Of a stretch of DNA of 64,000 bases, positions 18,501 through 25,763 are shown in pieces. How positions within the stretch are numbered: the stretch's first letter is position 1; every line of letters begins with the position of its first letter. The notes under the pieces are model-generated. The model was not told where the DNA came from. It saw only the letters and a program-made list of their open reading frames with translations, and did no database searches. Source of the DNA: Methylocystis iwaonis (GTDB lineage: Bacteria > Pseudomonadota > Alphaproteobacteria > Rhizobiales > Beijerinckiaceae). The stretch covers positions 310,001 to 374,000 of the forward strand of contig NZ_AP027142.1 of NCBI RefSeq assembly GCF_027925385.1, in the 5' to 3' direction. The position numbers and the translations under genes were made by a program.

Positions 18501-18693
18501 TCTCGCAAAGCTTGCGAACAAGCTACGCGACGGCGCGCGGCTGATGGTCGGGCAGGGCGATTACGACGCCTATGTCGCGCATATGCGCGAAAAACATGAC
18601 GAGCGGCGGATTATGACGCGGGAGGAATTCTTCCTGGAGCGGCAAGCAAGCCGTTTCGGCGAAGGGGGCCGGCGCGCGCTACGTTGCTGTTGA
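18475..18693 (+). CDS. YbdD/YjiX-family small protein
   Basis: A 72-residue protein with the family pattern VGQGDYDAYVAHMREKH and MTREEFFLERQASRF. YbdD/YjiX proteins are almost always encoded directly after cstA/btsT and probably assist the transporter; the biochemical role is not known. The ATG at 18475 lies inside the last codons of cstA in another frame, so the two are translationally coupled. It has a CC pair near each end (NCCLPG and the C-terminal RCC). A mosaic of palindromic repeats follows directly. Confidence 0.88.
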   Translation: MNCCLPGLDLAKLANKLRDGARLMVGQGDYDAYVAHMREKHDERRIMTREEFFLERQASRFGEGGRRALRCC

Positions 18694-18769
18694 GCGCGCC
18701 TCATACGAGATCCGCTTGATGGGTTCGGTATCACTCCCGACGCTCCGCAGCGAGCAATCGGGAATTACC

Positions 18770-18856
18770 GCCGTCATTGCGAGGAGGCGGAGCCGACGAA
18801 GCAATCCAGCGCCGCATCGCTGCCCTGGATTGCTTCGCTTCGCTCGCAATGACGGG
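18770..18856. repeat. Palindromic repeat R1, copy b, nested in an R2 copy
   Basis: Begins CCGTCATTGCGAGG and ends CGCAATGACGG, with ATCCAG and CTGGAT inside, matching the R1 copy at 461-549. Both flanks are R2 sequence: 18705-18769 carries the R2 right end (GATCCGCTTGATGGGTTCGG, CGACGCTC, ATCGGGAAT) and 18857-18911 the R2 left end (GAGCAAAACCAGCGCT, GCGAGCTGTTCAAACCGAAA). The R1 element therefore appears to sit inside an R2 element. Confidence 0.88.
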
Positions 18857-18914
18857 CGCTGAGCAAAACCAGCGCTCCCAAGCCCCAATGCGAGCTGTTC
18901 AAACCGAAATGGCT

Positions 18915-20888
18915 TCACGCTCCGGTTTCATCGCACAACAAATCGACGACCTGGCGGATTTCTTCCGGCGCGAAGGGCTTCTCGACAACGGGGCAGCCCG
19001 AACGCACGATGAAGCGGTCGGCCGCAGGGCCCAAAATGTCGCCGGTCACGAAGGCGATGCGATTCGTCATCGGCGGATGTTCGACGCCAAGCCAGTCGTA
19101 GAGCGCCGGGCCGTCGCCGTTGGGCATGCGGATGTCGCATAGGATGAGGTCGACCGCCTTTTCGGCGAGCGCCTGCTTTGCCTGCTCGCCGCTCGTCGCA
19201 ATCTCGCAGTCGAAGGCGAGTCGGCGCAAAATCTCCGCGAGCAGGCCGGCGATTTCGACCTCGTCATCGACGATCAGCGCGCGCCGCTGTCGCGTCGCCG
19301 GTTGCGACGGGGCCGAATCGGTTGCGACAACGGCGGTCTCGGTCGCCTCGATCGGCAGTGTTACCACGAAAACAGCGCCCACCCCCGGCTGTTGCGGCTC
19401 CAGAATGAGCGAGCCGCCATGAGCCTCGATGAGGCCGCGCGAAACGGCGAGCCCGATGCCGGTTCCGACCCCCTGTGGCTTCGTCGTGAAAAAAGGATCG
19501 AAAATGCGATTGCGAATGGCGTCGGGAACGCCCGGACCATTGTCTGAAATCAGGATTTCGAGCTTCTGCGTCGACGGCTCCGCGCGCGCGACGATGGCGA
19601 TCCGGCGCGGCGCCGGCTGCGCTTCCAGCGCCTGCTTGGCGTTCACCACGAGATTGAGCAGCACCTGATGGAGCTGGTCGCTGTCGGCGAGAAGCGGCGG
19701 CAGATCGGCTGGAATATCCTTCGTCACCTCGATGCCGGCCGTGCGTAGCCCATAGGACAAAAGTTCGAGCACACGCTCGACGAGTTCCGGGATCTCGACG
19801 CGCCCACGCTCGGCTTCCCGCTGGCGCGCCATGGCGAGAAAGATTTTCACGATGCGGGCGCAGCGGTTGGCTGCGGTTTCTATTTTTGTTCCACGGTCGG
19901 CAAATTCCTCGAACTGCTTATCGAGAATGGCGTGCGCTTGCGCCGCCTCGCGCAGCATCAGCGCCTGTCCGATGACGATAGAGAGTGGATTGTTGAGCTC
20001 GTGCGCCACGCCGGCGAGGAGAGACCCGAGGGCTGCGAGTTTTTCGCTCTGATAGAGGGCTTCTCGCTGCCGTTCGATTTGCGCCTGCGCTTCCCGCGTG
20101 GGACGCAGATCGCGAAGATGCGCGGTAAAAAGCGCGCTCGGCCCGGAGCCGACTGCGGTGATCGCCAGCTCGATCGGAATGCGCGAACCATTGGCGCACA
20201 TGGCCTCGAGCTCGACGCGTTTGCCGATGACCGAGGATGGCCCGCCCGACCGGAAGCGCGCCAGGCCGGCATCGTGACTGGCGCGCATTTCGGGGGGCAC
20301 GATCAGCTCGGCCACGGTCTTGCCGATCGCCTCTTCGCGGGAATAGCCGAAGGTGGCCGCCGCCGCCGGGTTGAACTCGACGACATGGCCTTGCGCATCG
20401 ATGACGACGATGCAGTCGAGCGCGGAATCGACAACGGCGGAATGGATGGCTTCGCGCGCCTTGTGCGACTCGAGCCATTCGGCATGTGTCGTTTCGCATT
20501 CCTCCGGTTCGGCGACATGATGCGCGACGCAGACGACGCCCTGCATCGCGCCGCCGGGCGCGAAAGGTTTGAGCTCCTCTTCGAGAGAGCGGCGCGCGCC
20601 GTCTTCCTCGATTGTGCGGCGCAGATGTTGCGGTTTGCCGGCGACAAGCCCTGGCATCGCCGCCCGATAGGAGGCGCCCGCCTCAGGGCCGAGAACCTCC
20701 TCGACGAATTTGCCGAGGACGCAATCTTCCGTGGCTCCGAGGCTCGCGAGAAACTCACGATTGACGTAACGGTAACGCAGCTCGACATCGAGAAACGCCG
20801 CTCGGCCCGGGATCGCGTCGAAAAGGGCGCGCAACAAAGCGCCGCCATCCGAAACGGCGTTGGTCGTCGCTTTTTGCTGGATGCTCAT
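18915..20888 (-). CDS. Hybrid sensor histidine kinase with PAS domains and C-terminal receiver
   Basis: A 657-residue soluble signalling kinase. Two PAS domains (about residues 20-110 and 165-285, the second with VVEFNPAAAATFGYSREEAIG) precede a HisKA domain with the phospho-accepting His296 in GVAHELNNPLS. The ATPase domain shows ISDNGPGVPDAI and FFTTKPQGVGTGIGLAVS. The receiver domain at 530-657 has the phosphorylatable Asp585 in LILCDIRMPNGDG and the conserved Lys of EKPFAP. There are no membrane segments, so it senses a cytoplasmic signal. Its ATG overlaps the stop of the response regulator-cyclase gene (ATGA), so the two work as one system. The signal and output are unknown. Confidence 0.9.
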   Translation of the reverse strand: MSIQQKATTNAVSDGGALLRALFDAIPGRAAFLDVELRYRYVNREFLASLGATEDCVLGKFVEEVLGPEAGASYRAAMPGLVAGKPQHLRRTIEEDGARRSLEEELKPFAPGGAMQGVVCVAHHVAEPEECETTHAEWLESHKAREAIHSAVVDSALDCIVVIDAQGHVVEFNPAAAATFGYSREEAIGKTVAELIVPPEMRASHDAGLARFRSGGPSSVIGKRVELEAMCANGSRIPIELAITAVGSGPSALFTAHLRDLRPTREAQAQIERQREALYQSEKLAALGSLLAGVAHELNNPLSIVIGQALMLREAAQAHAILDKQFEEFADRGTKIETAANRCARIVKIFLAMARQREAERGRVEIPELVERVLELLSYGLRTAGIEVTKDIPADLPPLLADSDQLHQVLLNLVVNAKQALEAQPAPRRIAIVARAEPSTQKLEILISDNGPGVPDAIRNRIFDPFFTTKPQGVGTGIGLAVSRGLIEAHGGSLILEPQQPGVGAVFVVTLPIEATETAVVATDSAPSQPATRQRRALIVDDEVEIAGLLAEILRRLAFDCEIATSGEQAKQALAEKAVDLILCDIRMPNGDGPALYDWLGVEHPPMTNRIAFVTGDILGPAADRFIVRSGCPVVEKPFAPEEIRQVVDLLCDETGA

Positions 20889-21826
20889 CTGACCGCGCTT
20901 TCTCCGTTGGACGCGCTTGCCGCGATTGCTGCGCTCGGCCCCTCGTGCAGCCATAATTCCATCGGCTCGGCGATATTCTTGAGCGCATGTCGCCTCGCGA
21001 CGAAATCTCCGCGAATTTTGCCGCGCGTCATGGCGCGCGCGACATCCGAAATCATCACCGATCCGGCCGGCGCAGCTTCCTGAATGCGGGCGGCGAGCGC
21101 CACGACTTCGCCGAACCGGTCTCCGTTACGAACAACGACATCGCCGACGGCGACGCCAATGCGCAGCCGCAGCGATTGCGCCTGCCCATGGGCGGCGGCG
21201 TAGGCGCGCGTTTCCGTCTGGCACTCCAGGGCCCATTCGACGGCGTTCTGCACGCTCGGGAAGTCGATGAGCGCGCCGTCGCCCAGCATTTTGAACAGAT
21301 TTCCCGCGCGGCGTGGAAGCGATTGCGTGACCACGTCCCGAAAAAAACGATCGGTGAGCGCAAGTCCGTTCTGCTCGTCGGTCTGGATCAAAAGCGTGTA
21401 GCCGACGATGTCGATCGAAGCGATGGCCGCCAGTCTTTTGCCGGCGAGCGCGGCGCGCGCCATCTTGCGACGTCGCAACAGGCCGCGTATGCGCGCCAGC
21501 ATTTCCCGCATATGATAGGGCTTAGTGATATAATCGTCGGCGCCGGACTCGAGCCCGACGATGCGGTCGATGGCCGAAGCGACCGCCGTCGCGAAGATAA
21601 TGCTCGTGGAGCCGCGGGCGTTGAGCCACCGCGCGAGCGACAGCCCGTCTTCGCCCGGCATGTTGATGTCCAATATGGCGAGATCGACAGCTTCGAATTC
21701 GACCATCGCGCGAAACTCAGCGACGCTCGCCGCCGCGAGGACGCGGTAGCCATTGCCCGAGAGAAATTCCGCGAGCAGCTCGCGCAGGTCCTGTTCGTCC
21801 TCGGCGATCGCAATGGTTTCCTGCAT
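20885..21826 (-). CDS. Response regulator with class III nucleotide cyclase domain
   Basis: A 313-residue protein. Residues 1-118 are a receiver (DE at 10-11, Asp53 in LAILDINMPGEDG, Lys102 in TKPYH). Residues 130-295 are a class III adenylate/guanylate cyclase homology domain: metal-binding Asp139 (SIDIVGYT) and Asp183 (KMLGDGALIDF), with base-contacting Lys179. The usual transition-state Asn-x3-Arg reads Ala243-x3-Arg247 (VVALAAR instead of VNxAAR), so activity may be low or absent. The ATG at 21826 fits receiver length; an in-frame start at 21859 is possible. The stop overlaps the kinase start, so the kinase probably phosphorylates this receiver to control cyclic nucleotide output. Confidence 0.87.
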   Translation of the reverse strand: MQETIAIAEDEQDLRELLAEFLSGNGYRVLAAASVAEFRAMVEFEAVDLAILDINMPGEDGLSLARWLNARGSTSIIFATAVASAIDRIVGLESGADDYITKPYHMREMLARIRGLLRRRKMARAALAGKRLAAIASIDIVGYTLLIQTDEQNGLALTDRFFRDVVTQSLPRRAGNLFKMLGDGALIDFPSVQNAVEWALECQTETRAYAAAHGQAQSLRLRIGVAVGDVVVRNGDRFGEVVALAARIQEAAPAGSVMISDVARAMTRGKIRGDFVARRHALKNIAEPMELWLHEGPSAAIAASASNGESAVR

Positions 21827-21944
21827 CGGCCAAATTTTCCAAAATTGTTGTTGCGACACTATAAGAGTTCTAATCTGCTACGCAAAATGCGCGGGGTCAC
21901 ATCTCTCTGTTGATCCTCCCGCGGATTCCGCTAGGGTTTTCGCC

Positions 21945-22787
21945 ATGCGCGCCGAGTTTCCGGAGAATCCCGCGAGCGCCCTCTTGGCCCTGCTCGATTG
22001 GTATGCGGCCGTCGGCGTCGATCTCGCGCTTGATGACGCGCCGCACGATCGCTACGCCGATAGCGCGCGCGTAGCGTCTGCGCCGGTCGTTGGGGCGCCA
22101 GCGGCGCCGGCCCGGCGCGAGCCGCCGCCCGCCATCGCCCCCGAGACGCAAGCGGCGCGGCCACGGGTCGCCGCCATCGCCGCGCCGGACGAGGCTGTCC
22201 GCGCCGCCGAGGCCGCCGCCGCGAGCGCCAATAATCTGCAAGACCTCGCCGCCGCGCTGGCCGAATTCCCCCACGCGCCGTTCCGCGACATGGCGCAGCA
22301 TTTTCTGTTCGGCGCGGGCGCGCCCGGCGCGCGGCTGATGGTTCTGGATGCGGCGCCGGGAGCGACGGAGGAGTCGACGGGCGAAGCTTTCAGCGGCCTG
22401 CAGGCGAAGCTCCTCGACAATATGCTCGCCGCGATCGGCCACAATCGCGAGAGCGCCTATCTCGCCTATGTCTCGCCCTGGCGCCCGCCTGGCGATCGAA
22501 ATCTGACGCCGCCCGAGGCCGCCACTTTCGCGCCATTCGCACGCCGCCACCTGGAGCTGGCGCGCCCCGAGGTTCTGCTGCTATTCGGCGACGCCCCGGC
22601 GCGCGTCATGCTCGCGACCACTGAGCCGCTCGCGAAATTGCGCGGCAAGCCGTTCGACATCGCCAGCGGCGCGCATATGGCGCGCGCTTTCGTTTTCTCG
22701 GGGCTCGATTCGATGCTGAAGAGCCCGGCTCTGAAGCCGGCGGCGTGGCGGGATTTGCGGGCGGCGGCGGGCTCGTTGCGCGCCTAA
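21945..22787 (+). CDS. Degenerate uracil-DNA glycosylase family 4-like protein
   Basis: A 280-residue protein with an Ala/Pro-rich linker (residues 40-95) and a C-terminal region aligned in pattern to family 4 (Fe-S) uracil-DNA glycosylases: AKLLDNMLAAIGHNRESAYL, YVSPWRPPGDRNLTP, PEVLLLFGDAPARVML. The key parts are altered. There is no cysteine in the whole protein, so the 4Fe-4S ligands are gone. The water-activating motif, usually GEAPGxDED, is DAAPGATEE (135-143). The usual HPxxLL motif is replaced by FVFSGLDSML (249-258). It therefore looks like a catalytically dead or repurposed relative. The ATG at 21945 begins the recognised N-terminus; the neighbours are signalling genes and ecm. Confidence 0.8.
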   Translation: MRAEFPENPASALLALLDWYAAVGVDLALDDAPHDRYADSARVASAPVVGAPAAPARREPPPAIAPETQAARPRVAAIAAPDEAVRAAEAAAASANNLQDLAAALAEFPHAPFRDMAQHFLFGAGAPGARLMVLDAAPGATEESTGEAFSGLQAKLLDNMLAAIGHNRESAYLAYVSPWRPPGDRNLTPPEAATFAPFARRHLELARPEVLLLFGDAPARVMLATTEPLAKLRGKPFDIASGAHMARAFVFSGLDSMLKSPALKPAAWRDLRAAAGSLRA

Positions 22788-22792
22788 ATTAC

Positions 22793-22852
22793 TCCCTCCC
22801 TGTCCTCCCCCGCTTCGCGACCCGCAAGCAGGGGAGGGTTGGGGAGGGGGCC
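22793..22852. repeat. C/G-rich inverted repeat between convergent genes
   Basis: TCCCTCCCTGTCCTCCCC is mirrored by GGGGAGGGTTGGGGAGGG around GCTTCGCGACCCGC. It fills the gap between the convergent glycosylase-like and ecm genes and may act as a bidirectional terminator. It resembles the ends of the R4 family only loosely. Confidence 0.6.
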
Positions 22853-24841
22853 TTACGCGACCGTCTTCTCGATGATATGCGCCAGGTCCGTCATGATGAC
22901 GTTGAGGTCATAGTTCTTCGGCGTATAGACCGCAGCCACGCCCGACTCGAGCAGGAGCTTCTCATCCGCCGGCGGGATGATGCCGCCGACCACCAGCGGG
23001 GCCGAAACGCCCTCCTCCTTCATCAGCCGCATCACCTCATGGGCGAGCGTCACATGCGAGCCGGAGAGGATGGAAAGGCCGATGCAATGCGCGCCTTCCT
23101 TCTTCGCGGTCTCGACCAGCTCGGCCGGGGTAGAGCGAATGCCGGCGTAAATCACGTCGAAGCCGGCGTCGCGCGCGCGGACGGCGATCTGCTCGGCGCC
23201 GTTGGAATGGCCGTCGAGGCCCGGCTTGCCGACGAGGAATTTGGCGCGCTTGCCGATCTTCTGCGAGACGCGCTCGACCTCGCCGCGCACCGCGTCGAGC
23301 TGGCCGCCGACCTGGCGCGCAGTGGAGGAGACGCCCGTCGGCGCGCGATATTCGCCGAAGACGCCGCGCAGCACATTGCCCCATTCGCCGGTCGTCACGC
23401 CCGCCTTTGCGGCGGCGATCGACGGCTCGACCATGTTGCGGCCTTCCTTGGCGGCGCGGACAAGCTCGTCGATGGCGGCCTGCGCCGCCTTGTTGTCGCG
23501 GGCCTCGCGCCAGGCGTTCAGCCGTGCGATCTGCTCGGTCTCTACACCCTCCGGCACGACCATGATCGAATCTTCGCCCGTGGCGAGCGGCGACGGCTCG
23601 GTCGAGGTGAATTTGTTGACGCCGACGACAGTCTGCTCGCCCGCCTCGATCGCCTCGAGACGCGCGGTGTTGGATTCGACGAGCTTCGATTTCATGTAGC
23701 CAATCTCGACCGCCGCCGCCGCGCCGCCCAGCGCGTCGATCTTCTTCAGCTCGGCCTTGGCCTCTTCCTTCAGCTCGGCGACCTTGCGGGCGATCTCGGG
23801 ATTGCCGTCGAAGATGTCGCCATATTCCAGAAGGTCAGTCTCATAGGCCATGATCTGCTGCATGCGCAGCGACCATTGCTGATCGAAGGGACGCGGCAGG
23901 CCGAGCGCCTCGTTCCAGGCCGGAAGCTGCACGGCGCGGGCGCGGGCGTTCTTGGAGAGAACCACCGCCAGCATTTCGATGAGAATGCGATAGACGTTGT
24001 TTTCCGGCTGCTGCTCGGTCAGGCCAAGCGAATTGACCTGCACGCCATAGCGGAAGCGGCGCAGCTTCTCATCCTTCACGCCATAGCGGTCGCGGGTAAT
24101 CTCCTCCCACAGCTCGGTGAAGGCGCGCATCTTGGAGAGTTCCGTGACGAAGCGCATGCCGGCGTTGACGAAGAAGGAAATGCGGCCGACGACCTGGCCG
24201 AAGTCCGCCTCGGAAAGGCCGGCGGCCTTCACGCCGTCGAGGATGGCCACGGCGGTGGCCAGCGCATAGGCGAGCTCCTGGGCCGGCGTCGCGCCCGCTT
24301 CCTGCAGATGGTAGGAGCAGACGTTCATCGGGTTGAATTTGGGGCATTCCTTCGTGGTGAAGAGAATGAGGTCCTGCGTCAGGCGCAGCGACTGCTTCGG
24401 CGGGAAGACATAAGAACCGCGCGACAGATATTCCTTGATGATGTCGTTCTGCGTCGTGCCCTGCAGCTTTACGCGCGGCGCGCCTTGTTCTTCAGCGGCC
24501 GCAATGTAAAGCGCCATCAGCCACACGGCTGTGGCGTTGATGGTCATCGACGTGTTCATCTCGGCCAGAGGAATGCCGTCGAAGAGCGCGCGCATGTCGC
24601 CCAGATGCGAGACCGGCACGCCGACCTTGCCGACCTCGCCGCGCGAGAGGATGTGGTCGCTATCGTAGCCGGTCTGGGTCGGCAGGTCGAAGGCGATGGA
24701 GAGGCCCGTCTGGCCCTTGGCGAGATTGGAGCGATAGAGCCGGTTCGACGCCTCGGCGGTCGAGTGACCGGCGTAGGTGCGGAACATCCAGGGCTTATCG
24801 CGGCCAGCGTTCCGGGTCTTCTCGGCAGACTTGTCGTTCAT
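22853..24841 (-). CDS. ecm: Ethylmalonyl-CoA mutase
   Basis: A 662-residue adenosylcobalamin-dependent mutase. The barrel domain starts with KPWMFRTYAGHSTAEASNRL and has SIAFDLPTQTGYDSD, a pattern close to MeaA/Ecm of Methylobacterium. The C-terminal B12 domain (about 525-660) has GKPGLDGHSNG, with His545 as the cobalt ligand. Ecm converts ethylmalonyl-CoA to methylsuccinyl-CoA in the EMC pathway. Assignment over methylmalonyl-CoA mutase rests on the single-chain length, the MeaA-like N-terminus, and the presence of ccr and mcd within 6 kb. It needs a cobalamin supply, like MetH. The gene runs opposite to ccr. Confidence 0.92.
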   Translation of the reverse strand: MNDKSAEKTRNAGRDKPWMFRTYAGHSTAEASNRLYRSNLAKGQTGLSIAFDLPTQTGYDSDHILSRGEVGKVGVPVSHLGDMRALFDGIPLAEMNTSMTINATAVWLMALYIAAAEEQGAPRVKLQGTTQNDIIKEYLSRGSYVFPPKQSLRLTQDLILFTTKECPKFNPMNVCSYHLQEAGATPAQELAYALATAVAILDGVKAAGLSEADFGQVVGRISFFVNAGMRFVTELSKMRAFTELWEEITRDRYGVKDEKLRRFRYGVQVNSLGLTEQQPENNVYRILIEMLAVVLSKNARARAVQLPAWNEALGLPRPFDQQWSLRMQQIMAYETDLLEYGDIFDGNPEIARKVAELKEEAKAELKKIDALGGAAAAVEIGYMKSKLVESNTARLEAIEAGEQTVVGVNKFTSTEPSPLATGEDSIMVVPEGVETEQIARLNAWREARDNKAAQAAIDELVRAAKEGRNMVEPSIAAAKAGVTTGEWGNVLRGVFGEYRAPTGVSSTARQVGGQLDAVRGEVERVSQKIGKRAKFLVGKPGLDGHSNGAEQIAVRARDAGFDVIYAGIRSTPAELVETAKKEGAHCIGLSILSGSHVTLAHEVMRLMKEEGVSAPLVVGGIIPPADEKLLLESGVAAVYTPKNYDLNVIMTDLAHIIEKTVA

Positions 24842-24921
24842 TTGGCTCCTCCTCGCCGCTGCGATAGCACAGAGGGGCGTTTTGACAAGTCACGCCTTAG
24901 ACGCAGCGCCGTGAACGCCTT

Positions 24922-25386
24922 TCACTCCTCCGACCGCGCCTTCGCCTGCTTCTGGGCCTCCTCCGGCCATAGCTCCCGCAGCGGCATCGGCAGGTCAGAC
25001 ACGACCTTCGCGGTTTCGTTGAAATCCAGCTCCCGCCACAAGACCTCGAAGACCCCCCGCGCCGCCGTGGCCACGTCGACGGGGAAGCCCGGTGGCAGCT
25101 CGATGGCGATCCGCTCCTCGAATTGCTCGATCCGGCGTTGGACGTCCGGCTTGTCGGCGAGCCGATAGCCTTCGAAGTAAAGCCCGCGCACCAGCATGGG
25201 GAGCTGCGCGCCAAGATGCATCGCCTGCTCTGGCGTCAGCCGATCGCGCAGCGCATGGAGCACGGCGCGCAGCGCGCTATAGGCGTGCGGCCGGTCGCCC
25301 AGCTTGTGGTCCTCGGCGAGGCTCTTGAGCCAGACATTGGTGAGCTGGACCGTGTGATCGAGCGCGGATACCTGGGTGTCGCTCAT
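24922..25386 (-). CDS. DUF2267 domain protein
   Basis: A 154-residue soluble acidic protein matching the DUF2267 pattern: AYSALRAVLHALRDRLTPEQAM, AQLPMLVRGLYFEGY, then a second related helical unit FEVLWRELDFNETAKVVSDL. The family is widespread in Rhizobiales, often stress-related, without a known biochemical function. It lies upstream of ecm in the same direction, separated by 80 bases, and divergent from ccr. A role in the EMC pathway is not supported beyond position. The final 20 residues are charged and probably disordered. Confidence 0.82.
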   Translation of the reverse strand: MSDTQVSALDHTVQLTNVWLKSLAEDHKLGDRPHAYSALRAVLHALRDRLTPEQAMHLGAQLPMLVRGLYFEGYRLADKPDVQRRIEQFEERIAIELPPGFPVDVATAARGVFEVLWRELDFNETAKVVSDLPMPLRELWPEEAQKQAKARSEE

Positions 25387-25600
25387 GACGCACGCCTTTC
25401 GAAAAGCCTTCGCCCCGCGCCCAATCTGCCCCGATGTCCAGAATTATGCGTCGGCCGCGCGCCCGCAAGCTGGGGCGGGCGTCGGATCGCCTTAGTTAAG
25501 TCTCTGAACGGCGCTTTAAGGGGAGCTTCACCCCAAAGAATTCCCCGTATATGAATGCGCCCGGCGGGACGGCGACCGCGAAGAGGCCGTCATCCTTGGC

Positions 25601-25707
25601 GCGCTTTCCGCTCGAACGACCGTTCGAGCGATTAGAATTCGCGCCAATAGGCGTTTTGGAGCGAATTCCGATCGAAAAAGTCTGCAACTTTTTCGGAATT
25701 CGCTCTG
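25601..25707. repeat. Palindromic repeat R5, copy a
   Basis: Two adjacent hairpins: GCTCGAACG/CGTTCGAGC at about 25610-25628, then GAGCGAATTCCGATCGAAAA mirrored by TTTTTCGGAATTCGCTC up to 25706. A related element with the same order is at 50080-50188. The outer GAGCG-ATTC ends resemble the terminal repeats of the IS630-type element at 49028-50077. Confidence 0.8.
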
Positions 25708-25750
25708 AGGAAATTCGACCGACGGGCCGCCGAGATGAAAGAAGCGCCCG

Positions 25751-25755
25751 AGGAG
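25751..25755 (+). promoter_or_regulatory. Ribosome-binding site that fixes the TTG start of ccr
   Basis: AGGAG lies eight bases before the TTG at 25764. No ATG or GTG exists in frame at this distance, and the protein aligns with known Ccr from a few residues after the TTG, so this site decides the start. Confidence 0.75.
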
Positions 25756-25763
25756 ACGCGACG

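Larger units (their letters stand above)
25387..25763. other. ccr upstream region with R5 repeat
   Basis: A 377-base gap between the divergent DUF2267 gene and ccr. Bases 25601-25707 are an R5 palindromic element. The ccr frame is open through it and begins with an ATG at 25551, but this extension has no family counterpart. No other gene was seen; the ccr promoter must be here. Confidence 0.6.

Noticed and set aside
22745..25168. Open frame of about 800 codons antisense to ecm
   Set aside because: Composition and lack of domains show it is the shadow of ecm.
25551..25763. N-terminal extension of ccr
   Set aside because: The 71 extra residues come from the R5 palindrome and have no counterpart in Ccr; AGGAG-TTG at 25764 gives the proper length.
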